A stretch of DNA of 64,000 bases from positions 1 through 64,000 of the forward strand of contig NZ_JAEKIA010000012.1 of the NCBI RefSeq assembly GCF_016405145.1. The letters run 5' to 3'. A program made the translations under genes and the position numbers. Shown in pieces: positions 18,411-27,750 of this stretch. Each line of letters starts with the position of its first letter. Position 1 is the first letter of the stretch. This stretch comes from Schaalia cardiffensis. Its GTDB lineage: Bacteria; Actinomycetota; Actinomycetes; Actinomycetales; Actinomycetaceae. Under the pieces are notes generated by a model. That model saw only the letters and a list, made by a program, of their open reading frames with translations, did no database searches and was not told where the DNA came from.

Positions 18411-19943
18411 CTAGCAGCCCCTCTTTATCACACTTTGAATCGCTTCAAACATTTTCCTTTCGTCATCATTTTTTAACTCTTGACTTAACTCAGAGTCGAA
18501 CCTTGCGAGACGTCTTTCTCCTTCGGTTATCTTCTCAGAATGCAAAGATGCCGTTTTGCTAAAAATTCGCACATTTTTCCACAAAGCTCGGATCCTAAAG
18601 CCCCCACTTTCAGAATCGCCAGACTCAGTCCGTCCACCAAAAGCATCCGAGGCCTCTAACAGACACTCCGCACCCCCTCGATCTTCTTGCACCTTTGAAA
18701 TCCACTCCTTGATTACCCGCACTCTCAGGCGCCGCCCACCTTTGTGACCAGAAAATAAAACCGTTCTCGCGGCGATAAAGCGCAAATAGACAAAGGCAAC
18801 AAGCAACGAATAAATAGCGACAAAATCGAGTATGAATAAGCTAATCTTCCAAGTCCCCCAAGATAATTCCACTAAATGTTTCACGAGGCCTATCAAAAGA
18901 TCTGAACAAAACACGAGAAGGAACAATGCTGCCATTAGGTAGGGGTAAAGAGTGAAGATCGCGGCAAAAGAAGCCATCGAGACCGCAGTCCACCGACTGA
19001 GTTCAGCTGATACTAATAACGAAATTATAAAGAATAGCAGGAACAGATTCAGAGTTATTCTTGCGCCGGGTACCTTGGCCCAAAGCAGAATGAGAAGAAT
19101 CGGCACTAATGAACACCCAAAACCGCGCAACACCATCTCAAATCCGACACGAAACCGCAACCAAAATAGGTTTACTTTAGAAGATTTGTCTGACTCTTCG
19201 AGACAAGTTTCAAGAAACGTGATCAGCGGATCTGTTCTATTCGAGCTTACCGAATTCATTCCACCTTTGCACACCTCGCAATGATTCGACACCGACGCGC
19301 GGGCAAGAAGCACCTCCCCACTCTTGGTGCTGCACAACCTTTCACACAGGTTCCGAAGACGACTCTTCCTTAACCTAGCACTCTCAATCTTGGAGAGCAT
19401 CTTGACAGCTTTCTTCGTATTCGAGACGTACTTCACCAGTTCGGTCATTCCAGCTGGCCGAACAATTGTTGGCAGAAGAACAATCCCTACCCATTCGACA
19501 AGTATCACAACCACAGTTGGCGTCATGTTCAACAATTCCTGCAACAGCTCAACCAACGAAAGACTTATCACCAGATCTGCCACAACACCGAGCACCAGCA
19601 GGGAATTGAACACATATTCGCCCCGATATTCCTCAAATTCGACCAGGTCGAGCGTAGGATTTTTCGACTGAAGGTCCGACCATGGGCGCGCTTCAATGAC
19701 TACTAACGCAAGAGCCAGCGCTCCCACCGCCACAAACAGCGAAAGTTGAGCAGACAAATCACCTTTTCCCGTTCCACCACTTTCACCCCCTTCGATCACA
19801 TCAGACATTTTGAGAAAAGAAAACATGAAAAGGAATAGAACGACACAGAGAATATGGAAACAAATCAGAACCCAGAGGCTTCGATACATGTAATTGACAC
19901 GCGGATCACTATTTCGACCATCTTTTGAATTCTCGTCAACCAT
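18411..19943 (-). CDS. Low-GC multi-pass membrane protein of unknown function, probably acquired
   Basis: A 510-residue protein not recognised. It has about eight membrane helices in two groups: four within residues 20-160 and four within 270-385. Between them lies a soluble stretch with a CEVC pair, and the C-terminus is charged and cytoplasmic-looking. Codon use is clearly more AT-rich than in every neighbour (runs of TTT, AAA and ATT on the coding strand), and the flanks are AT-rich too, which suggests horizontal transfer. ATG at 19943 follows GGAGG with 7-base spacing. It is a solitary gene between purD and pckG. Confidence 0.75.
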   Translation of the reverse strand: MVDENSKDGRNSDPRVNYMYRSLWVLICFHILCVVLFLFMFSFLKMSDVIEGGESGGTGKGDLSAQLSLFVAVGALALALVVIEARPWSDLQSKNPTLDLVEFEEYRGEYVFNSLLVLGVVADLVISLSLVELLQELLNMTPTVVVILVEWVGIVLLPTIVRPAGMTELVKYVSNTKKAVKMLSKIESARLRKSRLRNLCERLCSTKSGEVLLARASVSNHCEVCKGGMNSVSSNRTDPLITFLETCLEESDKSSKVNLFWLRFRVGFEMVLRGFGCSLVPILLILLWAKVPGARITLNLFLLFFIISLLVSAELSRWTAVSMASFAAIFTLYPYLMAALFLLVFCSDLLIGLVKHLVELSWGTWKISLFILDFVAIYSLLVAFVYLRFIAARTVLFSGHKGGRRLRVRVIKEWISKVQEDRGGAECLLEASDAFGGRTESGDSESGGFRIRALWKNVRIFSKTASLHSEKITEGERRLARFDSELSQELKNDDERKMFEAIQSVIKRGC

Positions 19944-20179
19944 TTTTCAGCCTCCACTTTTACTTGAATTAACAACTCAGCATTTTGAGCACGCAGATTT
20001 TTATCTTATCGTGAAAAACTCGCACTTTTGGCGGGATTGGACTTATCGCCGATTCAACTAATGAATGCCCGACACCACTTCTGAATTAGCGAGCTTTTTT
20101 CACTGTGGGTCCACACAGATTTGGATCAGAACACTTAGCGAGGTTCATGAAAAACTCGAGCGCACGCACTGTGAATAGG

Positions 20180-20215
20180 CCGGTGGCCGGATCCCTTTTG
20201 GGATCCGGCCACCGG
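20180..20215 (-). terminator. Perfect 16-bp hairpin after pckG
   Basis: CCGGTGGCCGGATCCC at 20180-20195 is fully complementary to GGGATCCGGCCACCGG at 20200-20215, with a TTTT loop, 33 bases beyond the pckG stop. This is a strong candidate terminator. The remaining bases from 19944 to 20179 are AT-rich and should hold the promoter of the low-GC gene. Confidence 0.75.
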
Positions 20216-20247
20216 TTGACGCTTGGTCGAAAGCGCCCTGAAAAGGA

Positions 20248-22083
20248 TCAGGCGCGAGCGGCCTCGATGCGGGCGCGGAACTTCGCGAGCTGCTCAGTGA
20301 TGGCTGCGGGGAGCTTGTCGCCGAACTGGGCGAAGTACTCCTCGGTGCCATCCATCTCAGCGGTCCAGGCGTCGAGATCGATCTCGAAGAGCTTGGCCCA
20401 CACAGCCTCGTCAATGTCGAGACCGTCGAGGTTGAAGTCCTCGAACTTCGGGTAGCGGCCGGTGACACCATCAATGGCCTCAACCTCGCCCGCCGCACGG
20501 CGAACGATCCAGTCGAGGACGCGCGAGTTGTCGCCGTAGCCGGGCCACATGAACTTGCCGTTCTCGTCCTTGCGGAACCAGTTCACCTGGTAGACCTTCG
20601 GGAACTTGTCGCCGACTTCGGCCTGCATCTCAAGCCAGTGGCCCCAGTAGTCGGCCATGTGGTAGCCGCAGAAGGGGAGCATGGCGAAGGGGTCGTGGCG
20701 CAGCGAACCGGCCTTGACGTCGGTCGCGGCGGCGGTGACCTCAGAGGCGACCGAAGCGCCGATGAACACGCCGTGAGCGGCCTCGTACTGCTCGGCGACG
20801 AGCGGCACGTTCGTGGCGCGGCGTCCGCCGAAGAGAATCGCGTCGACCGGAACGCCCTGGGGGGCCTCCCAATCGGGGCAGATGATCGGGCACTGGGATG
20901 CGGGGACGGTGAAGCGGGAGTTCGGGTGAGCCGCCTTCTCGCCGGACTCGGGGGTCCAGTCCTTGCCGAGCCAGTCGATGAGGTGCGCGGGGACCTCGCC
21001 GTCAATGCCTTCCCACCACACGTCACCATCGTCGGTCAGGGCGACGTTGGTGAAGATGGAGTTGGCGCGCATGGTGTCCATGGCCATCGGGTTGGTGTCG
21101 TAGGAGGTGCCGGGGGCGACGCCGAAGAAGCCGGCCTCGGGGTTGATCGCGTAGAGGCGACCATCGGGGCCCGGGCGCATCCAGGCGATGTCGTCGCCAA
21201 CGGTCTCGACGTTGTAGCCGGGGATCGTCGGCTGGAGCATGGCGAGGTTCGTCTTACCGCAGGCCGAGGGGAAGGCGGCTGTCACGTGGAACTGCTGGCC
21301 GGTCTCCTGGCGGGTCAGGCGCAGGATGAGCATGTGCTCGGCCATCCAGCCATCACGGCGGGCCATGGTCGAGGCGATGCGCAACGCGAAGCACTTCTTA
21401 CCCAGGAGGGCGTTGCCGCCGTAGCCGGAACCGAAGGACCAGATCTCATTGGTTTCGGGGAAGTGGGTGATGTACTTCTCGTCGTTGCAGGGCCAGTTGT
21501 CGTCGACGGCGCCCTCAGCGAGCGGAACGCCGACGGAGTGGACGGCGGGAACCCACGGCTTGCCCTCAGCGATGAGGTCCATGGCAGCAGTACCCATACG
21601 GGTCATGATGCGCATGTTGCACACGACGTAGGGGGAGTCGGTGATCTCAACGCCGAGCTGGGAGATCGGGCCGCCGAGCGGGCCCATGGAGAAGGGGATC
21701 ACGTAGAGGGTGCGACCAACCATGGAGCCAGCGAACTTCTCCTTGAGGATCGCCTTCATCTCCTTCGGATCAGCCCAGTGGTTCGTCGGGCCTGCATCTT
21801 CTTCCTTCTCGGAGCAGATGAAGGTGCGGGACTCAACGCGCGCGACATCGGACGGCTTGGAACGAGCGAGGAAGGAGTTCGGACGCTTCTCCTCGTTGAG
21901 CTTGGTAAACATGCCGGTCTCAACCATGAGAGCGGTGAGACGATCCCACTCTTCCTGCGAGCCATCGCAGAACTCAATGGCGTCAGGCGTCGTCAGCGCT
22001 GCGATCTCAGCCACCCATGCGAGGACGTCTTCGGGAGCGTTGGCGGGCGCAGCTGCGCGCACATCCTGTTCAGTCACGGACAT
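20248..22083 (-). CDS. pckG: Phosphoenolpyruvate carboxykinase (GTP)
   Basis: A 611-residue GTP-dependent enzyme that converts oxaloacetate to PEP (gluconeogenesis or anaplerosis). FPSACGKTN near 270 contains the P-loop and the reactive Cys of the GTP-type family, followed by GDDIAWM (metal-binding Asp). [12 protein letters not shown] is further downstream. Length matches the family. ATG at 22083 follows AGGAGG with 4-base spacing. The gene is divergent from the phosphate-uptake operon, with a 238-base shared promoter region. Confidence 0.97.
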   Translation of the reverse strand: MSVTEQDVRAAAPANAPEDVLAWVAEIAALTTPDAIEFCDGSQEEWDRLTALMVETGMFTKLNEEKRPNSFLARSKPSDVARVESRTFICSEKEEDAGPTNHWADPKEMKAILKEKFAGSMVGRTLYVIPFSMGPLGGPISQLGVEITDSPYVVCNMRIMTRMGTAAMDLIAEGKPWVPAVHSVGVPLAEGAVDDNWPCNDEKYITHFPETNEIWSFGSGYGGNALLGKKCFALRIASTMARRDGWMAEHMLILRLTRQETGQQFHVTAAFPSACGKTNLAMLQPTIPGYNVETVGDDIAWMRPGPDGRLYAINPEAGFFGVAPGTSYDTNPMAMDTMRANSIFTNVALTDDGDVWWEGIDGEVPAHLIDWLGKDWTPESGEKAAHPNSRFTVPASQCPIICPDWEAPQGVPVDAILFGGRRATNVPLVAEQYEAAHGVFIGASVASEVTAAATDVKAGSLRHDPFAMLPFCGYHMADYWGHWLEMQAEVGDKFPKVYQVNWFRKDENGKFMWPGYGDNSRVLDWIVRRAAGEVEAIDGVTGRYPKFEDFNLDGLDIDEAVWAKLFEIDLDAWTAEMDGTEEYFAQFGDKLPAAITEQLAKFRARIEAARA

Positions 22084-22321
22084 TTTGCCTCCTGAGGCAC
22101 TCGGTATTCAGGAGCGCGGTCACGCCCCTTTAGTACGCGAACAATCATCCCTGATCGTGTGGCAGAGCGCACGGGCGAATGGTCCCGTGAACAAATGTGC
22201 AACAGTTCACACACATGCAGTCCGTAGCAATTCGCATGAGCTACCGCACTCTCGCACTGCTTCGTGTGCCCTACTCTGAGCATGTGCCTCGTCCGCACAC
22301 CCCATCCACAGGAGGAAAATC

Positions 22322-22954
22322 GTGGGATTCCGTAAGGGCTCTGAAGGGCCGTCATTCTTCGACCTCTTCTCGCAGCAGGCCGCGAACCTCGTTTCCGGCG
22401 CAGCTCTCCTCGCGTCGATCCTCGACGCCTCCACTCAGGAACGCGTCGCCTTGCGCGACCACCTCCACGAGATCGAGCACCAGGGCGACGAGATCAACCA
22501 CCGCATCGCCCAGCTCGTCAACCAGACCTTCGTCACGCCCTTCGATCGTGAGGACCTGGGCGCCGTCGCCTCTTGCCTCGACGATTGCATGGATTTCATT
22601 GACGAGGCCGGCGACCTCATCGTCATGTACGGCATCGAAAACATTCCCGCATCCGTGCATTCGCTTGTCGCCGAGCAGATCGACATCATCGCCCGCTGCG
22701 CCGATCAGACCGCGCACAACATTCCCGCATTGAAGTCCCCCCTCGATCTGCGCGACTTCTGGGTTGAGCTCAATCGTTTGGAGAACGAGGGCGACCTGAC
22801 CTACCGTCGCGCCTTGACCGCAACCTTCGACTCTGGAGCCGATCCGATCACGATCATCAAGCTCAAGGATCTCGTCGAGGTCCTTGAGGAGGCGACCGAC
22901 GCCTTCGAGAACCTGGCGAGCAGGATCGAGACGATCGCGGTGAAGGAGTCTTGA
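22322..22954 (+). CDS. PhoU-like DUF47 protein (Pit accessory protein)
   Basis: A 210-residue helical cytoplasmic protein. EIEHQGDEINHRI near residue 49 and the LNRLENEGD motif near 143 are the acidic metal-binding repeats of the DUF47/PhoU-like family. Such proteins usually sit beside Pit transporters and modulate phosphate uptake. GTG at 22322 follows AGGAGGAAAATC. The pit gene begins five bases after its stop. Confidence 0.9.
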   Translation: MGFRKGSEGPSFFDLFSQQAANLVSGAALLASILDASTQERVALRDHLHEIEHQGDEINHRIAQLVNQTFVTPFDREDLGAVASCLDDCMDFIDEAGDLIVMYGIENIPASVHSLVAEQIDIIARCADQTAHNIPALKSPLDLRDFWVELNRLENEGDLTYRRALTATFDSGADPITIIKLKDLVEVLEEATDAFENLASRIETIAVKES

Positions 22955-22958
22955 GACC

Positions 22959-24023
22959 GTGGATCTCAACCTGATCCTCGTTTCGCTCGTCATCATCATC
23001 GCTCTTGGTTTCGACTACACGAACGGTTTTCACGACGCCGCGAATGCGATTGCCACATCGGTCTCAACGCGAGCCCTGACTCCGCGAGCCGCTCTGCTCA
23101 TGGCAGCGATCATGAATGTCATTGGCGCCCTCATGGGCACCGAAGTCGCGAAGACGATCGGCAAGGGCATCATCGACATTTCTCACTACACCTCTTCCAC
23201 CGACCTCATGATGCAGCGCGAAGGCCTCGTCATTGTCTTGTCCGCACTCGTCGGAGCGGTCGTCTGGAATCTCATCACCTGGTGGTTCGGTCTGCCCTCT
23301 TCATCCTCGCACGCCCTCATCGGCGGCCTCGTCGGAGCGGGCCTCGCCTCCGCAACAGAAGTGCACTGGTCGGGGATCGTCGAGCACGTCATCATCCCGA
23401 TGTTCGCTTCGCCTTTCATCGGTTTCTTCTTCGGCTACATCCTCATGTGGATCATGATGCGCCTCCTCACGCGCCTGCCCTACCACCGGACGATGCGCCG
23501 ATTCCGCGTGCTGCAAACGCTCTCGGCTGCGGCCATGGCTTTGGGCCACGGCCTGCAGGATGCACAAAAAACGATGGGCGTCATTGTGATGGCCCTCGTC
23601 GCAGGTGGCTACGGACATACCCACAATGTCTTCGACCCTGTCACTGGGGACATGACGATCCCCCTATGGGTGAAGCTGGCAGCAGCCGGTGCTATCTCCT
23701 TGGGAACCTACTCGGGCGGCTGGCGCATTATGCGCACCCTCGGCAGGAAGATCATCGACTTGGATCCGGCCCGCGGTTTCGTCGCCGAAGGCGTGTCCGC
23801 ACTCGTCTTGTACTTGTCGGCCTTCGTGTTCCACGCACCAATCTCGACGACACACACGATCACCTCGGCGATCCTCGGTGTCGGAGCGACCAAACGCTTT
23901 TCCGCAGTCCGTTGGGGTGTTGCCGGCAATATCGTTGGAGGATGGTTCCTCACCCTTCCAGCGGCTGCCCTCGTCGCGGCCATCATGTTCTTCATCGTGA
24001 ACTTCCTTGTGGCTCTTGCATGA
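22959..24023 (+). CDS. pit: Low-affinity inorganic phosphate transporter, Pit family
   Basis: A 354-residue integral membrane protein with about ten helices. The family signatures appear twice: GFDYTNGFHDAANAIATSV near the N-terminus and the helix with STTHTITSAILGVGATKR in the second half. It should cotransport phosphate with protons or as metal-phosphate. GTG start at 22959. It lies between the PhoU-like gene and a lipoprotein gene whose ATG overlaps its stop codon, forming a three-gene operon. Confidence 0.93.
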   Translation: MDLNLILVSLVIIIALGFDYTNGFHDAANAIATSVSTRALTPRAALLMAAIMNVIGALMGTEVAKTIGKGIIDISHYTSSTDLMMQREGLVIVLSALVGAVVWNLITWWFGLPSSSSHALIGGLVGAGLASATEVHWSGIVEHVIIPMFASPFIGFFFGYILMWIMMRLLTRLPYHRTMRRFRVLQTLSAAAMALGHGLQDAQKTMGVIVMALVAGGYGHTHNVFDPVTGDMTIPLWVKLAAAGAISLGTYSGGWRIMRTLGRKIIDLDPARGFVAEGVSALVLYLSAFVFHAPISTTHTITSAILGVGATKRFSAVRWGVAGNIVGGWFLTLPAAALVAAIMFFIVNFLVALA

Positions 24024-24484
24024 GGGTGAGGAGTTCGCGTTTCACTCGGGTCGCCCGTCTTTTCGGGGCGGGCGGTTTCGTCTTGTGCGCAATCGGACTC
24101 AGCGCATGTCAAAGCTCATCCGTTCTGGACTTGAAAGTCGGGGACTGCGTCATGCTTCCCCATGGGGATGAGGCTGTCACCATTGAGCACACCTCCTGCT
24201 CTGAGTCTCACGAAGCTGAGGTTTCCACCCTCGTCGACACGGACCCGAAGGACGCCTCAGCGCCGTTCCCGGGCGAGGAGGCATTGGCTCTTCAGGCAGA
24301 AAGCGCGTGCGTGGAATCCTTCGAATCCTACGTGGGCACGCCCTACGTCCTCTCATCTTTGGACGTCACCTGGTTGCTGCCCACAAAGACTTCCTGGGGC
24401 GAGGGCGATCGTCAGATCGTCTGCCTCGTGAACGCGATGGACGCTCAGCCTCTGATGTCCTCCGTCAAGGATTCGAAACTCTGA
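24020..24484 (+). CDS. Septum-formation-domain lipoprotein
   Basis: A 154-residue exported protein. The N-terminus has basic residues, a hydrophobic helix and the lipobox LSAC, and mature residues begin QSSS. LKVGDCVMLP followed by SCSESHEAEV matches the Septum_form domain (Cys in VGDC, Cys and His-x-x-Glu later), which is found in actinobacterial surface proteins. The start overlaps the pit stop as ATGA, so it is co-expressed with phosphate uptake. Its role there is unknown. Confidence 0.75.
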   Translation: MRVRSSRFTRVARLFGAGGFVLCAIGLSACQSSSVLDLKVGDCVMLPHGDEAVTIEHTSCSESHEAEVSTLVDTDPKDASAPFPGEEALALQAESACVESFESYVGTPYVLSSLDVTWLLPTKTSWGEGDRQIVCLVNAMDAQPLMSSVKDSKL

Positions 24485-24668
24485 GCCTGAGACAAGCACC
24501 TTTGCTGTGAAGCACAGGAAGCTTTTCAGCCACGACTTTACCTTCAGGAGGAGTGCACCCACAATGCGCTCGCCCCGAAGCGGAATCTACCCTGGGAGTG
24601 GAGCACGAGGGGCAGTGCCCCCGAAAGAACCCGAAGAAACAGAGCCTTAAGCCATGAAAAACGGGGCG

Positions 24669-25721
24669 TCACACTCCGAAAAGAAGTTTCGTTCGCGTCG
24701 CGTGGCGCTCAAGTGAGAGCAGGTGGGGCTCGGTGTCAGCGCGAGAGATGTGCGCGACGAGGATCTCTGCAGTCGCAAGCCAGGGACTGTGATTCGGGAA
24801 GGAGCGCGCCAGAGACGAAGGAGCGATGGCCTTCAGGGGCTTGAGGAGGACCGGGATCGTTGGGCGGTGCACGCATAGCGCCGTGGGGACCTCGATCTTT
24901 CTTAGGAGCGCTGCAGTCATATCCCCTGCCGCACTCGGGTCCCCTTCAACCGCCGTCTCGGTCAGCTCCCCGCGGACACTGAGTTCCCCTCCACTCAGCC
25001 CCGCCCAAGGGGAAAGGGTCTGCATGCAGCGGGTCCAGGGTGAACTCACGCATTCTTCGATTCCGAAGGCCGAGAGAAGATCAACGAGGTCGATTGCCTG
25101 ACGCGCGCCAACGCGCGTCAGGGGGCGAGTCGCTTCACTCTCGTGCCAGGAGTGGCGCGAGATCGCTTTCGCATGACGCGCCATCACCATAGTCGTCGTG
25201 ACAAGGCGCCCGTCCTGGGCGCGGGCGACAAGCTCGGAGAGGAGACGTCGATCGCCGCGTCGGGTGAGAAGCTGATCAGCCTTGGCGGGACTGGCCCAGC
25301 GGGTCTGGTCGATTTCGGAGCTTGGAGCGGGGCGAACCGGAGTTCTCGACCGAGTCACTGGGGAGACTGCTTCTCCGGGAGCGACAGTACCCACCCAATA
25401 GTGAACTTCCTTCGTCTGCCCGGATCCGAGGCGGTACCGCTGAGTCGTCAATGGGGCATGGAGGACTGCGACAACACCTGTTTCTTCTTCAACCTCGCGA
25501 ACCGCAGCGGCGACGATCGGCTCATTCGCCTCGGCTTTGCCTTTCGGCCACGACCAATCTCGGTAACGCGGACGATGAACTATGAGCACTTGAATCTCGG
25601 AGGCTTTCAGGCTTTCACCGGGAATGGCGGTCCTCTCCGGGTCGGTGAATCGCCACACCAAGGATCCTGCGGCTCGCACGAGGCGCGAGGGGACAGGGGC
25701 GGGGCGAGACATTCGGGGCAC
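24669..25721 (-). CDS. MutT1-like NUDIX hydrolase fused to a histidine-phosphatase domain
   Basis: A 350-residue two-domain protein. Residues 10-160 form a NUDIX domain with the Nudix box (PKGKAEANE ... REVEEETGV). Residues 185-340 resemble the phosphoglycerate-mutase-like domain seen in mycobacterial MutT1, which cleans 8-oxo-dGTP and diadenosine polyphosphates. The usual Arg-His-Gly of the phosphatase reads ARHAKA, as in SixA-type enzymes. The start is uncertain: GTG at 25721 or ATG at 25712, neither with a strong ribosome-binding site. The preceding 184 bases (24485-24668) hold no gene. Confidence 0.85.
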   Translation of the reverse strand: MPRMSRPAPVPSRLVRAAGSLVWRFTDPERTAIPGESLKASEIQVLIVHRPRYRDWSWPKGKAEANEPIVAAAVREVEEETGVVAVLHAPLTTQRYRLGSGQTKEVHYWVGTVAPGEAVSPVTRSRTPVRPAPSSEIDQTRWASPAKADQLLTRRGDRRLLSELVARAQDGRLVTTTMVMARHAKAISRHSWHESEATRPLTRVGARQAIDLVDLLSAFGIEECVSSPWTRCMQTLSPWAGLSGGELSVRGELTETAVEGDPSAAGDMTAALLRKIEVPTALCVHRPTIPVLLKPLKAIAPSSLARSFPNHSPWLATAEILVAHISRADTEPHLLSLERHATRTKLLFGV

Positions 25722-25850
25722 GCTTCAAGGGTAGCGGGGATCTGCTGAACGCGGGTCCGGGAGCATTCGGGGTCCTCCCCCATCGCCCCTCCTCCCGGGG
25801 CCTTCTAGGCTTGACTACACGCTTTCGATCTTTAGGGGAGGAGCCCCATA

Positions 25851-26198
25851 GTGAACGCATCCAATTCCACGAACGAGAAGATCCAGGTCTTCGCCAACGA
25901 GCTTCTCGCCACCGTGAAGAAGCTCGTGAAGGACGGCTCTGTTCGCAAGATCGTGATTCGTGATGAGACCGGTAAGGAGAGAGTGTCGATCCCCATGAAC
26001 CTTGGTGCGGGTGTCGGCATTCTCGCCCTCGTGACGAATCCAGTGCTGACTCTCCTTGCCGGGGCGACGGCGACCGTGGGCGCGAAGATGACGAGGTACA
26101 CCGTCGAGGTTGAGCGGACCGACATCGTCACGAGTGATCCGATTGACACCGAGGCCGGGGCGCCGCTTTCTGACCCGGACTCTTCCGAGAAGAACTAG
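25851..26198 (+). CDS. DUF4342 domain protein
   Basis: A 115-residue protein. The N-terminal part (LVKDGSVRKIVIRDETGKE, VSIPMN) matches DUF4342. A Gly/Ala/Val-rich hydrophobic segment (about residues 48-75) could insert in a membrane. The tail is acidic. GTG start at 25851 follows GGAGGAG. No function is known for the family. A strong hairpin ends the transcription unit. Confidence 0.75.
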   Translation: MNASNSTNEKIQVFANELLATVKKLVKDGSVRKIVIRDETGKERVSIPMNLGAGVGILALVTNPVLTLLAGATATVGAKMTRYTVEVERTDIVTSDPIDTEAGAPLSDPDSSEKN

Positions 26199-26247
26199 GC
26201 CGAACTCTCAAAATGCGCAGCTTCTTGCAGGACGAGGAACGAAGTTG

Positions 26248-26287
26248 AGCGGCCTCGGCTGTCACAGTACGCACAGCCGAGGCCGCT
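26248..26287 (+). terminator. Perfect 15-bp hairpin after the DUF4342 gene
   Basis: AGCGGCCTCGGCTGT at 26248-26262 is fully complementary to ACAGCCGAGGCCGCT at 26273-26287 with a 10-base loop, 49 bases after the stop codon. No T-run follows, but the stem is very stable. Confidence 0.65.
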
Positions 26288-26337
26288 GCTGAGCACGGAA
26301 CACTCAAACTATTCATGTCGTTCCTCACCCCATTTGT

Positions 26338-26353
26338 ATACCCCCGGGGGTAT
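26338..26353. promoter_or_regulatory. CsoR/CstR-family operator-like palindrome
   Basis: ATACCCCCGGGGGTAT is a perfect 16-bp palindrome, 46 bases before the ATG at 26400. The form (TACCC and GGGTA half-sites) fits operators of the CsoR/CstR/FrmR (DUF156) repressors, which sense copper, persulfide or aldehydes. No such regulator gene is in the window. The site is placed where it could block transcription of the membrane-protein gene behind it. Confidence 0.65.
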
Positions 26354-26399
26354 TAGCTACCCTTTCGTGACCACACGTTTTCGAGAGGTTGGACCACAT

Positions 26400-27617
26400 A
26401 TGATCCCCCGCTTCAGCGAGAATTACCGCCCGCTGTACTTCCTGGCCGCACTCGGCATGGGCGGCCTGAGCATCTCCTTCTTCATGTACCTGATGTTCCT
26501 CGTCCCCCACCCCGATACCCCCATCCCCACATTCGATGCGCTCGCCACACAATTCGCCAAGGGCACCATGCTGAGCAACACCCTCATGGTTGTGGCCCTC
26601 CTCGCCATCGCCTACTTCGCGGTGCGCCACGTGCAACTGCTCATCGCGAACATCGGCGCCCACCGCCGATTCAGCCGTACACCCGAATACACGGCATTGA
26701 TCTCCTCCAACGGAGAAGTCCAACTCATGGCGATCCCACTGACCCTGTCAATGACCGTCAGCGTCCTCTTCGTCCTCGGCGCACTCGCGATCCCTGGACT
26801 CTGGGATATCAAGGAATGGCTCTTCCCCTTCGCCCTCGCAGCGAATATCGCCATCGGCGCCTACGCCCTGCGACTCTTCGGCCGCTACATCACCCGGATC
26901 CTCTCCGACGGCTCCTTCAACGTCGATGACACGAACCACTTCAGCCAAGTGCTGCCCTCATTCGCCTTCGCAATGATCGGCGTCGGTTTCTCCTCCTCCG
27001 CCGCCATGAGCAACACCCTGGTGACCTCCCTCATCGGTGCCGCAGGAACCGCCCTCTTCCTCGCCGCAGCCGCCCTGTGGGGATTCGTGAAGATGCCCGT
27101 CAGCTTCGGCGCCATGCTGCGTCACGGAATGGCACGCGAGGCCGGCCCGACCCTGTGGCTCGCCATCCCGATCCTCACTCTCTTCGGCATCGCAGGCATC
27201 CGCGTCAGCAGCGGAATCGCCCACAATATCCTCCACGCCAACATTCCGAACATCGTGTGGCTCGTTGTCTTCGGGGCTCTGATCGCCTTGCAGCTCATCG
27301 TCGGCCTCTTCGGTTGGGCGGTCATGCGCCGCCAGGGCTACTTCTCGCACTTCGTCTCCGGGCCGGGACGCTCCATCCCCGCATACGGCCTCATCTGCCC
27401 GGGAGTCGCTCTCGCAGTCCTCTCCCAGTTCTTCGTCGGCCGCGGCCTCGTTGCCACCGGCGTCCTGGAGAAGTTCTCCATCCCCCACCTGGCCTTGCTC
27501 ACCCTCATCTTCGCGCTCCAGCTTCTGACGATCCGCACCGTGGCGCGCCTGAACGCCAAACTCCTAGGCGCACCCAAGGCGAGCGAAGAGGACAAGGCGG
27601 AAGCACAAGCGGCCTGA
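26400..27617 (+). CDS. Polytopic membrane protein, possibly TehA/TDT-like transporter
   Basis: A 405-residue protein with about ten hydrophobic helices and a short charged C-terminal tail. Overall size and helix spacing suggest a transporter distantly like the TehA/SLAC1 tellurite-resistance/dicarboxylate family, but no decisive motif is seen and the substrate is unknown. The ATG at 26400 is favoured over an in-frame TTG that would overlap the operator-like palindrome. Because of that palindrome the gene may respond to copper or reactive sulfur species, which would make a sulfur-compound or metal-related role plausible. That is inference. Confidence 0.65.
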   Translation: MIPRFSENYRPLYFLAALGMGGLSISFFMYLMFLVPHPDTPIPTFDALATQFAKGTMLSNTLMVVALLAIAYFAVRHVQLLIANIGAHRRFSRTPEYTALISSNGEVQLMAIPLTLSMTVSVLFVLGALAIPGLWDIKEWLFPFALAANIAIGAYALRLFGRYITRILSDGSFNVDDTNHFSQVLPSFAFAMIGVGFSSSAAMSNTLVTSLIGAAGTALFLAAAALWGFVKMPVSFGAMLRHGMAREAGPTLWLAIPILTLFGIAGIRVSSGIAHNILHANIPNIVWLVVFGALIALQLIVGLFGWAVMRRQGYFSHFVSGPGRSIPAYGLICPGVALAVLSQFFVGRGLVATGVLEKFSIPHLALLTLIFALQLLTIRTVARLNAKLLGAPKASEEDKAEAQAA

Positions 27618-27750
27618 GCCGCACTACCCGCACCAGAGCCGAGGACCAGGCTGAGGGACTGAGCGGGCTTGCGCTGAGCCGAGCCGACAGGGCTGCGCCG
27701 ACCGCACAGTACCGCCGCACTCTCAACGCACAACGCAAGGTGGAGGAGGT

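Noticed and set aside
20638-22095. Long plus-strand open frame (485 codons) opposite pckG
   Set aside because: Antisense of pckG. The composition (Gly, Asp, Val, His) is that of a mirror frame, and there is no start signal.
23282-24019. Extension of the septum-domain lipoprotein frame back into pit
   Set aside because: The upstream part is the shifted frame of pit. The ATG at 24020 with signal peptide and lipobox is the natural start.
26400-27617. Selenoprotein possibility for the membrane protein behind the CsoR-type site
   Set aside because: There is no in-frame TGA within the gene and no selenocysteine-insertion hairpin, so no evidence supports it.
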